Assembly (NCBI GenBank): GCA_050292235.1
Contig: JBNKLG010000093.1
Location: 1-9,899, forward strand
Reading direction: 5' to 3'
Length of the DNA stretch: 9,899 nucleotides
Source: JBNKLG01 sp050292235
GTDB taxonomy: Bacteria > Pseudomonadota > Gammaproteobacteria > Chromatiales > Chromatiaceae
The notes beneath the pieces were generated by a model. It made no database searches. It was not told the DNA's origin and saw only the letters and a list, made by a program, of their open reading frames with translations. Positions 1-7,030 of this stretch are shown here, piece after piece; positions within the stretch are counted from its first letter, which is position 1, and every line of letters starts with the position of its first letter. A program made the translations under genes and the position numbers.

Positions 1-520
1 TCAGCTCTTCGAACCGATCCAGCATCAGATCACGGCCATAGGTGGTCCACTGGCCGATGACGCCCTGCCCCATGGCCCCGGCCTGACCGCCGAGATACAT
101 CAGGTAGGAGTTGATGCGCCCCATCTCCAGGATCAGGGTGCGAATCCACCTGGCCCGTTCGGGGATCTGAATGCCCGCCAGCTCTTCCACGGCAGCGGCG
201 TAGCAGTATTCGTTGAAGTCCGGCTCCGGCACGCAGACACGGCAGACGATGGGGAAGACCTGGATAAAGGTGCGCCGCTCCATCAGCTTCTCGAAGCCCC
301 GATGGAGGTAGCCCACATGGGTCTTGCCCTCCACCACCTCGTCGCCACAGACGGTCAGCTCCACCGACATATTGCCGGTGATGCCGGGGTGCTGCGGCCC
401 CTGCCAGAGCTTGAGGTACTTGCCCGAGGTCAGGTCGATATCGAGGCTGCCGACGCCCTGGGCGGGATCGGCATCGGCCCTGGGCTGCGGATACTGGCTG
501 CGGTCGGGTTGATAGGCCAT
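1..520 (-). CDS. NuoD/MbhL-like large subunit of an Mbx/MBS-type complex (partial, N-terminal 173 residues)
   Basis: This is the start of a 49-kDa/[NiFe]-large-subunit family protein, the subunit that carries the active site facing the proximal Fe-S cluster in complex I, group 4 hydrogenases and MBS. The rest lies beyond position 1. The ATG at 520-518 shares one base with the upstream nuoC-like stop (TGATG). The translation begins MAYQPDRSQYPQ and contains GPQHPGITGN at residues 41-50, HVGYLHRGFEKLMERR at 68-83, and AVEELAGIQIPERARWIR further on, all typical of the family. Residues 93-96 read C-R-V-C, at the place of the hydrogenase N-terminal CxxC, but VPEPDFNEYC follows with no conserved His. 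The second His of complex I GPQHPxxHG is Thr48. It is therefore neither a clean NuoD nor a clean hydrogenase. The C-terminal cysteine motif that would settle this is outside the window. Family assignment is firm; substrate is unknown. Confidence 0.88.
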   Translation of the reverse strand, partial: MAYQPDRSQYPQPRADADPAQGVGSLDIDLTSGKYLKLWQGPQHPGITGNMSVELTVCGDEVVEGKTHVGYLHRGFEKLMERRTFIQVFPIVCRVCVPEPDFNEYCYAAAVEELAGIQIPERARWIRTLILEMGRINSYLMYLGGQAGAMGQGVIGQWTTYGRDLMLDRFEEL

Positions 521-1053
521 CAGTCGGCATCCGGGTAGAGTTGTTGTTTCATGTGCTGCGCTGGGTCACGGGTCTCGCGTCCGGGGCGCTGGTTATAGGT
601 GGCCTCAGCGTAAGCCAAGCTATCGAAATCGCGCCGATAGGGGGGCTTGTCGTTCCACCCCTCCAGAATGAACTCCTCATCGACACGGGGGCTGTGGGGA
701 AAGTCGATGCCGAACATCTCCCGCAGCTCCCGCTGATAGGTGGCTGCCGTGGGCCAGAGATCGTGGATGCTCTCCATGCTGGCGCTCTCCCGGTCGATCA
801 GGAGTCGCAGGCCGATATCCTGGGCCTGGGTGCGGTTGCTAAGCAGATAAGTGAGCTGAAACTGACCCTCCTCCAGCCAATCCACCGCCGTCAACAGCAC
901 CAGATGAGTGAAGCCTTGCTGATCGCGCAGATGCAGCAGCAGCTGGCGCAACTCCTCCCGCCGTATCGTCACAAAAGCCAGATTGGGCCGCTGCCCGATC
1001 CACTGATCAAGCTGAAACTGTGTCTGAAGTTGTTGTTGAAGTGCCTGCATCAT
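520..1053 (-). CDS. NuoC/MbhK-like 30-kDa subunit
   Basis: This is a stand-alone 30-kDa subunit (177 residues) of the peripheral arm, which in the family packs against the NuoB- and NuoD-type subunits and carries no cofactor. Residues 111-143 hold the family signature REMFGIDFPHSPRV followed by EGWNDKPPYRRDF, matching the complex I form (MFGI..., then DW.G.PLRKDF). The reading frame stays open upstream to about 1224, but that part overlaps the nuoB-like gene. Two adjacent ATGs at 1053 and 1050 lie just after GGTGAGG. The second has the better spacing, so the protein may be one residue shorter. The start is 2 bases past the nuoB-like stop, and the stop overlaps the next start as TGATG, so translation is probably coupled. 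It is the MbhK/MbxK equivalent by position. It is not fused to the NuoD-like protein, unlike the C-D fusions of some other enzymes. Confidence 0.88.
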   Translation of the reverse strand: MMQALQQQLQTQFQLDQWIGQRPNLAFVTIRREELRQLLLHLRDQQGFTHLVLLTAVDWLEEGQFQLTYLLSNRTQAQDIGLRLLIDRESASMESIHDLWPTAATYQRELREMFGIDFPHSPRVDEEFILEGWNDKPPYRRDFDSLAYAEATYNQRPGRETRDPAQHMKQQLYPDAD

Positions 1054-1055
1054 CC

Positions 1056-1697
1056 TCACCAGCTGTAATCCGGCATATCCCAATCCTGGATCACCCGTTT
1101 CTGGTTCGCCTTGTACCAGTCGAAGTTCTCGGCGTAGAGGTTGGCCCCCTCTGCTTTGCCAGCCCGGATCAGTTTTTTCAGGTCGGTGAAGCCCTGCAAC
1201 AGCGCCTCGGGCCGTGGCATGCAACCGGCAATGTAGAGATCCACCGGCAGGTAGTCATCCAGCCGTTTGATGGTGTTGTAGGAGTCCCAGTACATGCCGC
1301 CGTTGATGGTGCAGGAGCCCAGTCCCACCACATACTTGGGGTTCTGCATCTGCTCATAGGAGCGGATCACCCGCTTGAGGGTCTTGACCGAGAGATAGCC
1401 CGAGATCACAAAGAGGTTGGCCTGACGCGGTGTGGGTCGCCACTGAATGCCGTAGCGATAGGCATCGAAACGCGGCGTCATCAGCGGCCGCATCTCGATG
1501 GCGCCACAACCGGTGCCAAAACCCAGGATCCAGATCGACTCGGCCCGTGCCCAGTTGAACAGGTCCTCGACGATCTTGATATAGGCCGGTGGCATCACCG
1601 TCGGTGCGGCCTCACAGTAGTAGTCCTGCAGCGGATTGACCTCGATCTCCTGGCCATCCGGGGTTTTGACGATGCGTTTTTCCAGTTCGGGTTTCAT
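1056..1697 (-). CDS. NuoB/MbhJ-like proximal Fe-S cluster subunit with one cluster cysteine missing
   Basis: This 213-residue protein belongs to the family that binds the last Fe-S cluster before the active site (N2 in complex I, the proximal cluster in hydrogenases). Family landmarks are RPTPRQANLFVISG (87-100), GSCTINGGMY (127-136) and LPVDLYIAGCMPRPEALLQG (150-169). Complex I has tandem cysteines (CCAIE), while group 4 hydrogenases have CxGCDIE. Here residues 64-69 read CGAIEM: Cys64 is kept and the next position is Gly65. With Cys129 and Cys159, only three usual ligands remain. Established work on archaeal MBS describes a site-differentiated Fe-S cluster as the catalytic site, so the loss may be functional rather than decay; the rest of the protein is intact. 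ATG at 1697 is preferred over an in-frame TTG one codon earlier. The gene starts 4 bases after the nuoH-like stop. Confidence 0.9.
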   Translation of the reverse strand: MKPELEKRIVKTPDGQEIEVNPLQDYYCEAAPTVMPPAYIKIVEDLFNWARAESIWILGFGTGCGAIEMRPLMTPRFDAYRYGIQWRPTPRQANLFVISGYLSVKTLKRVIRSYEQMQNPKYVVGLGSCTINGGMYWDSYNTIKRLDDYLPVDLYIAGCMPRPEALLQGFTDLKKLIRAGKAEGANLYAENFDWYKANQKRVIQDWDMPDYSW

Positions 1698-1701
1698 CAA
1701 T

Positions 1702-2607
1702 TCACACCACCAGGATAGCGACCACGCCCAGGGGAACGGCCCAGATCAAAAACCAACGGATCGACTGTTCGACGCGGAAGCGCGGGAAGGCCACCCCGAC
1801 AAAGAGCGAGAAGAAATAGAGGCAGAAGATCTTGAGGAAGAAGACCGGCCAGGTGGCTGCCCCACCAAAAAAGAGATTCATGTAGATGACCATCTTCGCC
1901 ACCGGAAAGAGGGCGCGGTTGGTCTGCATCAGGGCCAGATAGGCCGAGTGGTACTCCGTCGGCGGGCCGATGGGGATCTCCTGCGGGGCCAGCACCACAT
2001 CAAACGGCGGACGCATCATGGAGCCGAGGAAGGAGAGCATGGCCGCCGTCACCGCCAAGGGATTGGTGAAGAGGGTCCAGTTGAGGAAACCACCCTGCTG
2101 GGCCGCGACGATATCAGTGACCGAGAGGGTCTGATACTGCAGCGCCACCGAGAAGACCGCCAGGGCCAGGGGCAACTCGGCAGCGGTCACCTGAGAAAGG
2201 CCACGACTGACCCCGATGGCGGCATAGGGGTGACCGCTCTCCCCTGCCCCCAGCGCCATCCCCAGGGTGCCGAAGAAGATGAAATAGAGCGCCAGCATCA
2301 GGTCGCCCGCGAAGGAGAAGTTGGAGAACATCTCGCTGTCGTACAGGGTCGGCACGAACAGCAGCAGCCCCACACCGCCGGTCAGGCGAAACACCGGTCC
2401 CAGGTAGAACATGACACCATGGGTAATGAAGGAGCGCTGGCCGTAGTTCTTGATCAGATCGAAATAGATCTGCCAGATGGGAATGCCATGGCGCCGGCCC
2501 ACCCGGGCGCCGATCTTCTGCATCAGGGCGCCCAGCAGCACGCCGTAGTTGAAGACGATGAAGATCGTCAACAGGGCATAGGGAATCTTGATCCAGTCGA
2601 ATGCCAC
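1702..2607 (-). CDS. NuoH/MbhM-like membrane anchor subunit
   Basis: This is the polytopic subunit (301 residues, about eight membrane spans) that anchors the peripheral redox arm to the ion-pumping membrane arm and links the redox site to the antiporter-like subunits. It shows KIGARVGRRHGIPIWQIYFDLIK (31-53), corresponding to the R.GRxGPxxxQ...D.IK loop, GVSRGLSQVTAAELP (132-146), and the acidic loop APQEIPIGPPTEYHSAY (207-223) with Glu210 and Glu218. The APQEIPxGPxTEY form is closer to hydrogenase-type MbhM/HycD/HyfC proteins than to complex I NuoH, and the protein is slightly shorter than a usual NuoH. Translation starts at a GTG two bases after the stop of the antiporter fusion, with GGGG eight bases upstream. 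In MBS-type complexes the same subunit is MbxM and follows H', as it does here. The family call is firm; the MBS-like specialisation is inferred from the neighbours. Confidence 0.9.
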   Translation of the reverse strand: MAFDWIKIPYALLTIFIVFNYGVLLGALMQKIGARVGRRHGIPIWQIYFDLIKNYGQRSFITHGVMFYLGPVFRLTGGVGLLLFVPTLYDSEMFSNFSFAGDLMLALYFIFFGTLGMALGAGESGHPYAAIGVSRGLSQVTAAELPLALAVFSVALQYQTLSVTDIVAAQQGGFLNWTLFTNPLAVTAAMLSFLGSMMRPPFDVVLAPQEIPIGPPTEYHSAYLALMQTNRALFPVAKMVIYMNLFFGGAATWPVFFLKIFCLYFFSLFVGVAFPRFRVEQSIRWFLIWAVPLGVVAILVV

Positions 2608-2609
2608 GG

Positions 2610-5600
2610 TTAGAGCCCCATCTTCAGCAGGTAGACAATGACCACAAAGGCCAGGAGTTGAATCACATAGGTCTGACCATTACCCGTGTAGTAGCGGCGC
2701 ATCACCTCTGAGGCGCTGAGCAGCAGTTCTGCAATCCCCCCCCAGAAACGCTCGAACAGGGGCACGGTCAGGAAACCCAACGCCTTGCGATAGGGGGCAA
2801 AGAAGTTCCAGGCGAAGTGGGTGGTCTCAGGGCGGAAGGGACGCTCCGCCGAATAGACGATATTAAACTGTTTCACCTTCTGCGCTTTGCGATTCACAAA
2901 CAGGAGCCAGGCGAACAGCGTCATGAAGATCACACCGATCACCAGCATGATGGAGACCGGACTCCAATAGCCATAGGTACTGGTGATGGTCAGTCCCTCC
3001 CAATGCAGCGCATTTTGGGGAAAGAAGTTGCTGATGTAGCCATCCACCTTGCTCAGGGCCATGCCGGGCAACAGGGCAAAGGCCAGCAGTGCTGCTACAA
3101 AGATCCCCTGAGGCAGCAGAATCCAGAACGGGGCCTCTTTGATGCGGCGGTTCTCATCCTTCAACTGTCCCAAAAAGATCGTATGGATGAGCCGGAACAG
3201 ATAGAGGAAGGCGATGGGACCAGCGAGGAAGATGACCACCATCGGCAGCCGGTACTCGGCACTGATGATGGCGTTATAGAAGATCCAGCGACCCCCGAAG
3301 CCCGACAAGGGCGGCACCCCGGAGATGGCGATGATGCCGATCAGCACCGCCACAAAGGTCATGGGCATCAGGGTGATCAGGCCACCCATCTGATACATCA
3401 GCCGCGTACCGGTGCGCTTGGCAATACCGCCCACGGAGAGGAACAGCATCGACTTATAGATGTAGTGGTTGATGATGAACATCAGGGTCAGTAGCCAGCC
3501 CAGATGATTCATCAGCGCCAGCCCAAAGAGGGCGTAGCCCATCTGGGCGATGGAGGAGTAGGCCAGCAGGCGCTTGGCATCCTCCTGGAAAGCGGCCATG
3601 ATGTTGCCGATCAGGGCCGTGAAGGCACCGATCCAGAGCATCACATGGGTCAGATCCACCCCATAAAGTGTCTGACGGCCCATGGTCATCAGCAGTGTAA
3701 AGAGGCCGAACAGCCCGGCCTTCAACAGGATACCGGAGACCATGGGCGAGACATCGGTCTCCGCCTCGGCATGGGCACCGGGCAGCCAGATGTGCAGCCC
3801 CAGGGCCGCTGTCTTGGTCATAAAACCGATGGCCAGCAGCAGGAAGACCCAGGGCGCCGTCTCTTTGCCCACCAGAGAGAGCTGAACCAGCAGCATGTGC
3901 GAATCACCGGCAGCCGCCAGCGCAAAGCCCATGAGAACCAGAAAAGCCCCCCCCAGGGAGAAGAGGAGATAGGAGAGCGCATGGGGCTCCGAATGCTTGC
4001 CACGCATGATCAGAAAATAGGAACCGACGGTCAGCGACTCCCAGGCGGCGAAGAAGTTGAAACTGTCCTTGGCCACGATCAGCATGGCCAGACCGGCATA
4101 CATGAGCATGGCCGAGGGGTAAAAGCCGATGCGCCGCCCCTCGACGTGGTAACTGGCCAGCAGAATGATGGCACCACCCAGCAGCATGACACTGGCAAAG
4201 ATCAGATGCAGTGGATCGTAGCCCTGCCAGGTCATGGCAAACCAGCCAACCAGACCGGCAATGGCCAGGGTGTTCTTGATCCTGGCCGGCAGCCATTCCA
4301 GGGCCAGAAAGGCCAGGGCAAAGAGCATCGGAACCGCATGCAGCAGGTTGTCGTGACCGGAGAGTGCCCCCCAGATATAGCCCATCCCCCAACCCCCGGC
4401 CAAAACCACCGAGAGCACCACCAGCTTGTGGGGTGTCAGAATGACCGGTGCCGGATCCTCCTCCCGCTTGATGACGTAGCCGAACCAGCGGAACAGGTAG
4501 GCGGCCTCCAGCAGGGCGCCGAACAGCATCAGGGCCAGGAGGGTCAGACGGCCATGGCTGGCCAGCAGGTGGGCCAGCTCCCACTTGGCATAGAAACCGG
4601 GAAACGGCGGCAGGCCGATGAGCAGGGAGAGGAAACTGGCAAAGGCCAGAATCAGAAAGGGGTGGCGGCGCAGTGCCGTCCAGCTGGTCAGCTCGCGCCC
4701 GGCAACGAGGCCGGATAGCCAGAACAGGCCCGATTTGGCCAGGGCATGGGCCAACAAGATGCCGCCGCCAATAAAGAGGAACTGGTCGCCCAGGATGTCG
4801 CGCTGGCCGATCACCATCAGCACCAGACTGACCTGCCCCACCGAGGAGTAGCCCAGCAGACGCCGGTCGGTGGTCTGGGAGAGACCAAACAGGTTGGCCC
4901 CGACAAAACCGAGAATGCCGATGCCGGAGACCAGCGGCAGCCACTCCTGGCCACCGATCACCACCACCTTGCTGACCACAAACAGCGCGGCACTGCCCAT
5001 GGCCGCCGAGATCATGGCGGAGAAGGCGGGGTGGGCCGATTCGTAGATATCCAGCGCCCAGCCGTTGGCGGGAAAGGGTTTGACCTCGGCAATCACCGCC
5101 ATGAGCATGAAGAAAAAGGCCAGCCCCCCACCCTTCACCAGCAGGGGCGACGCGGCTACCATGCCATCAATGTTCAAGGTGCCGGTGGCGTGGTAGGCAA
5201 AGATGATCCCCAGCAGCAGCATGAGAGAGATCAGCTGGGCGGCGATCAGATACTTGAAGCCTGCCGCCAGAGCGCGGTGATCCTGCGACAACAAAATCAG
5301 CCCCCCGGTGGCGATGACCATCAACTCGGCAAAGACGAAGAGGTTGAAGAGGTCACGGGTCAGAATCAGCCCACAGAGCGCCATGCTGAAAACCAGCAAC
5401 ACCGCCATCGCCCGCCCCCCCTGTTTCATCAGGGTATCGCGCAGATAAATAGTCGAAAGAAATCCGCAAAAACTCACCAGCCAGCAGAGCACCGCCTCGG
5501 GCAACCCCATACGCAGATTGATGGCAAAGGGGGGCTCGGTACCGGCGGTGGTGAAGCTCATCGCCTGAGCGCCCTCAAAAGCAAAGGCCCAGACCCATCC

Positions 5601-5732
5601 CGCCGCGATCAGGGCCATCACCATGAGTGCGGAGAGGGTCAGAAAATAGGAGAAGACCCGCCGCCCCTTCAGCAGCCCCAGCAGAAAGGCCGCGCCCAAA
5701 CCGACAGCGATGATCAGGATGGGATTTACCAT
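2610..5732 (-). CDS. Fused double MrpD/NuoL-M-N-type proton or sodium antiporter subunit (MbxH-H' fusion)
   Basis: This 1040-residue membrane protein holds two complete Proton_antipo_M units in one frame. Unit one (about 1-470) has FNLFVFAELM with Glu136, AEVKPFPANGWALDIYESAH with Lys218, RRLLGYSSVGQ (290-300), HALAK with His329/Lys333, and PPFPGFYAKWE with Lys383. Unit two (about 480-890) has FFAAWESL with Glu565, FMTKTAALGLHIWLPGAHAE with Lys640, Lys671, RLLAYSSIAQMGYA (721-734), NHYIYK with His756/Lys760, and PPLSGFGGRW with Arg815 in place of the usual Lys. Both halves thus keep the Glu/Lys/His chain used for ion movement, so neither looks dead. The tail (about 890-1040) adds a membrane span near 926-946, a polar stretch, and a final hydrophobic helix ending LLKMGL. 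Normal MrpD is about 490 residues. The ATG overlaps the mrpC stop by 7 bases. The ion (H+ or Na+) cannot be read from the sequence. Confidence 0.93.
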   Translation of the reverse strand: MVNPILIIAVGLGAAFLLGLLKGRRVFSYFLTLSALMVMALIAAGWVWAFAFEGAQAMSFTTAGTEPPFAINLRMGLPEAVLCWLVSFCGFLSTIYLRDTLMKQGGRAMAVLLVFSMALCGLILTRDLFNLFVFAELMVIATGGLILLSQDHRALAAGFKYLIAAQLISLMLLLGIIFAYHATGTLNIDGMVAASPLLVKGGGLAFFFMLMAVIAEVKPFPANGWALDIYESAHPAFSAMISAAMGSAALFVVSKVVVIGGQEWLPLVSGIGILGFVGANLFGLSQTTDRRLLGYSSVGQVSLVLMVIGQRDILGDQFLFIGGGILLAHALAKSGLFWLSGLVAGRELTSWTALRRHPFLILAFASFLSLLIGLPPFPGFYAKWELAHLLASHGRLTLLALMLFGALLEAAYLFRWFGYVIKREEDPAPVILTPHKLVVLSVVLAGGWGMGYIWGALSGHDNLLHAVPMLFALAFLALEWLPARIKNTLAIAGLVGWFAMTWQGYDPLHLIFASVMLLGGAIILLASYHVEGRRIGFYPSAMLMYAGLAMLIVAKDSFNFFAAWESLTVGSYFLIMRGKHSEPHALSYLLFSLGGAFLVLMGFALAAAGDSHMLLVQLSLVGKETAPWVFLLLAIGFMTKTAALGLHIWLPGAHAEAETDVSPMVSGILLKAGLFGLFTLLMTMGRQTLYGVDLTHVMLWIGAFTALIGNIMAAFQEDAKRLLAYSSIAQMGYALFGLALMNHLGWLLTLMFIINHYIYKSMLFLSVGGIAKRTGTRLMYQMGGLITLMPMTFVAVLIGIIAISGVPPLSGFGGRWIFYNAIISAEYRLPMVVIFLAGPIAFLYLFRLIHTIFLGQLKDENRRIKEAPFWILLPQGIFVAALLAFALLPGMALSKVDGYISNFFPQNALHWEGLTITSTYGYWSPVSIMLVIGVIFMTLFAWLLFVNRKAQKVKQFNIVYSAERPFRPETTHFAWNFFAPYRKALGFLTVPLFERFWGGIAELLLSASEVMRRYYTGNGQTYVIQLLAFVVIVYLLKMGL

Positions 5733-6082
5733 TTGAGATCCCGGAGTTTGGCAATGTTGAGGGTGCCGTGGGTGACATAGAGCCGATAGGCATAGGCCAG
5801 CATCAGGGCGGTAACCCCCAGACCGATGACGATAGCCGTCAGTACCAGCGCCTGAGGCAAGGGGTCGATGATGCGTTGGGCCGCTTCAGCCGCTGTTACC
5901 TTGGCATCCAGAATCGGCGCGGTGCGGCCCGGCATATAGCCCACCGCCACCATCACCAGGTTGATCCCGGTATTGGCCAGGGTAAAGGCCACGATCATGC
6001 GCAGGATGTGGCGATTGGTCAGGGCGCCGTAGAGGCCGATCAGGATCAGCAGAAAACCGGTGGCCATGATCACGATCTCCAT
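5726..6082 (-). CDS. mrpC: MrpC/MbhG (NuoK-like) antiporter subunit
   Basis: This small membrane protein (118 residues, three spans) belongs to the NuoK/MnhC/MrpC family, which sits between antiporter-like subunits in Mrp, Mbh and complex I. The hallmark DPLPQALVLTAIVIG lies at residues 73-87, after the second-span segment FTLANTGINLVMVAVG (33-48). Its ATG overlaps the preceding stop as TGATG, with GGAG five bases upstream. Its stop lies 7 bases inside the antiporter fusion gene. Position between the MrpB-like and MrpD-like genes is the normal Mrp order. Residues 50-72, between spans two and three, form a fairly long Ala/Glu-rich loop; nothing else is unusual. Family assignment is secure. Confidence 0.93.
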   Translation of the reverse strand: MEIVIMATGFLLILIGLYGALTNRHILRMIVAFTLANTGINLVMVAVGYMPGRTAPILDAKVTAAEAAQRIIDPLPQALVLTAIVIGLGVTALMLAYAYRLYVTHGTLNIAKLRDLKW

Positions 6083-6783
6083 CAGGACTCCTCCGACTCC
6101 ACCAGATGGGCCAACATGGAACTGAACTCCGCCCCCACCTTCAGCCCCACAAAGGCGTAGATCACAGGAATCGCCCCGGCCGAGAAGAGATCGCCCAGGG
6201 TGCCCGTGGGCAAGAAACGGTTGTCGAGAAAACCACCGGCAAAGAGCATTCCCAACACGCCGGCCAGAACAAAGACCAGGCCGGAGACCGACTCCACCCG
6301 GGCGATGAGGTCGTGGCTGAATCGCTTGGCCGGATCGGTCAGGAGCAGCAGCAGCATGCCCGAGGCCAGGATGGCGCCGCCCTGGAAGCCGCCGCCGGGG
6401 GTCAGGTGACCATTGATGAAGACATAGACACCAAACAGGAAAATCAGCGGCACCAGCAGATTCTTGCCCGTGGTCAGCAGCTCGCCGGAGGGTGGCGGTG
6501 GCTCTGTCTGTTTCGCCGCCTTACCCCGGCCCCAGGAGAGCACCAGCCCGACGATGGCGGCGGTGAGGAAGAGCACCGTCACCTCGCCCAGGGTATCCAG
6601 CCCCCGATAGGTGACGATGATGGCGGCCACCAGATTGGCGGCTCCGATCTCCTGGGCGGTGTGATCGGCGTAGTAACGACCGGTCTGGTTCAGCACCTGA
6701 TCGGGACTGTAGTTCATGAGCAGACTGGCGAAGAGCAGGCCAAAGCCGCACAGCAAAAGAATCACAAAGGCACGTCTAATCAT
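6082..6783 (-). CDS. MbhE + MrpB/MbhF-type membrane subunit in one chain
   Basis: This 233-residue membrane protein joins two pieces. Residues 1-85 resemble MbhE and the C-terminal end of MrpA: an N-terminal span, then NLVAAIIVTYRGLDTLGEV (50-68) with the conserved Glu67. Residues 105-233 are an MnhB/MrpB domain (MbhF) with the signature FINGHLTPGGGFQGGA (122-137) and a closing span GAIPVIYAFVGLKVGAEF. A Pro-rich linker (EPPPPSGE, 94-101) joins them. In standard Mrp operons the first piece belongs to the large MrpA protein, which is absent here. The ATG at 6783 is chosen because AGGGA lies eight bases upstream. An in-frame GTG at 6789 is possible but sits only two bases from it. The start overlaps the DUF4040 gene by 8 bases and the stop overlaps mrpC as TGATG. 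Confidence 0.9.
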   Translation of the reverse strand: MIRRAFVILLLCGFGLLFASLLMNYSPDQVLNQTGRYYADHTAQEIGAANLVAAIIVTYRGLDTLGEVTVLFLTAAIVGLVLSWGRGKAAKQTEPPPPSGELLTTGKNLLVPLIFLFGVYVFINGHLTPGGGFQGGAILASGMLLLLLTDPAKRFSHDLIARVESVSGLVFVLAGVLGMLFAGGFLDNRFLPTGTLGDLFSAGAIPVIYAFVGLKVGAEFSSMLAHLVESEES

Positions 6784-7030
6784 CGTCACAATCCCTGACG
6801 CGTCCCAGCACGAAGAAGAACAGAAAGGTGGTCAGACCGCTGCCGATGGCCGCTTCGGTCATGGCCACGTCGGGAGCGGCCAACAACAGAAACTGCACCG
6901 AAGCCAGCAGGCTCACCGCCCCGGCAGCCAGAATCGCCACCGGCAGGCTTTTGCGGGTCACCGCCACCCAGGCGGCGCCGATCATGGCCAGGGCCAGGAG
7001 CAGACTCATGTAGGGCATCAAATCCGCCAT
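6776..7030 (-). CDS. MbhD-like DUF4040 membrane subunit
   Basis: This 84-residue membrane protein has about three spans. Its core SVQFLLLAAPDVAMTEAAIGSG (44-65) is the DUF4040/MbhD signature, in which APDxAxTEA supplies the conserved acidic pair Asp54 and Glu59. In canonical Mrp antiporters this segment is part of the C-terminal region of MrpA. As a separate small protein it is the MbhD/MbxD form, so its presence here without an MrpA gene points to an Mbh/Mbx-type layout. The ATG overlaps the mrpG stop (TGATG) and follows GGGGAG at five bases. The stop lies inside the next gene. The tail VRDCDDD is short, acidic and presumably outside the membrane. Confidence 0.88.
   Translation of the reverse strand: MADLMPYMSLLLALAMIGAAWVAVTRKSLPVAILAAGAVSLLASVQFLLLAAPDVAMTEAAIGSGLTTFLFFFVLGRVRDCDDD

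Noticed and set aside
1..520. Active group 4 [NiFe] hydrogenase
   Set aside because: A CxxC is present, but the surrounding hydrogenase signature and its His are missing, and the small subunit lacks the CxGC cluster motif. The C-terminal motif is outside the window, so rejection is strong but not absolute.
1054..1224. Longer N-terminus for the NuoC-like protein, starting at 1224
   Set aside because: The extension overlaps the conserved 3' end of the nuoB-like gene and has no family similarity; the ATG pair at 1053/1050 follows GGTGAGG.
1..2607. Ordinary NADH:quinone oxidoreductase (complex I) nuo operon
   Set aside because: Mrp genes are integrated upstream, nuoA, nuoE-G and separate nuoJ-N are missing from the normal order, and the NuoB and NuoD landmarks are altered.
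1636..2613. Plus-strand frame of 325 codons opposite the nuoH-like gene
   Set aside because: It is a low-complexity charged translation, antisense to a gene with strong family motifs.
3504..5780. Long plus-strand open frames (404 and 344 codons at 3504-4718 and 4746-5780) opposite the antiporter fusion
   Set aside because: Their translations are rich in Gln, His, Gly and Asp with no domain pattern, typical of the reverse strand of GC-rich hydrophobic membrane genes. The minus-strand frame is clearly the real gene.
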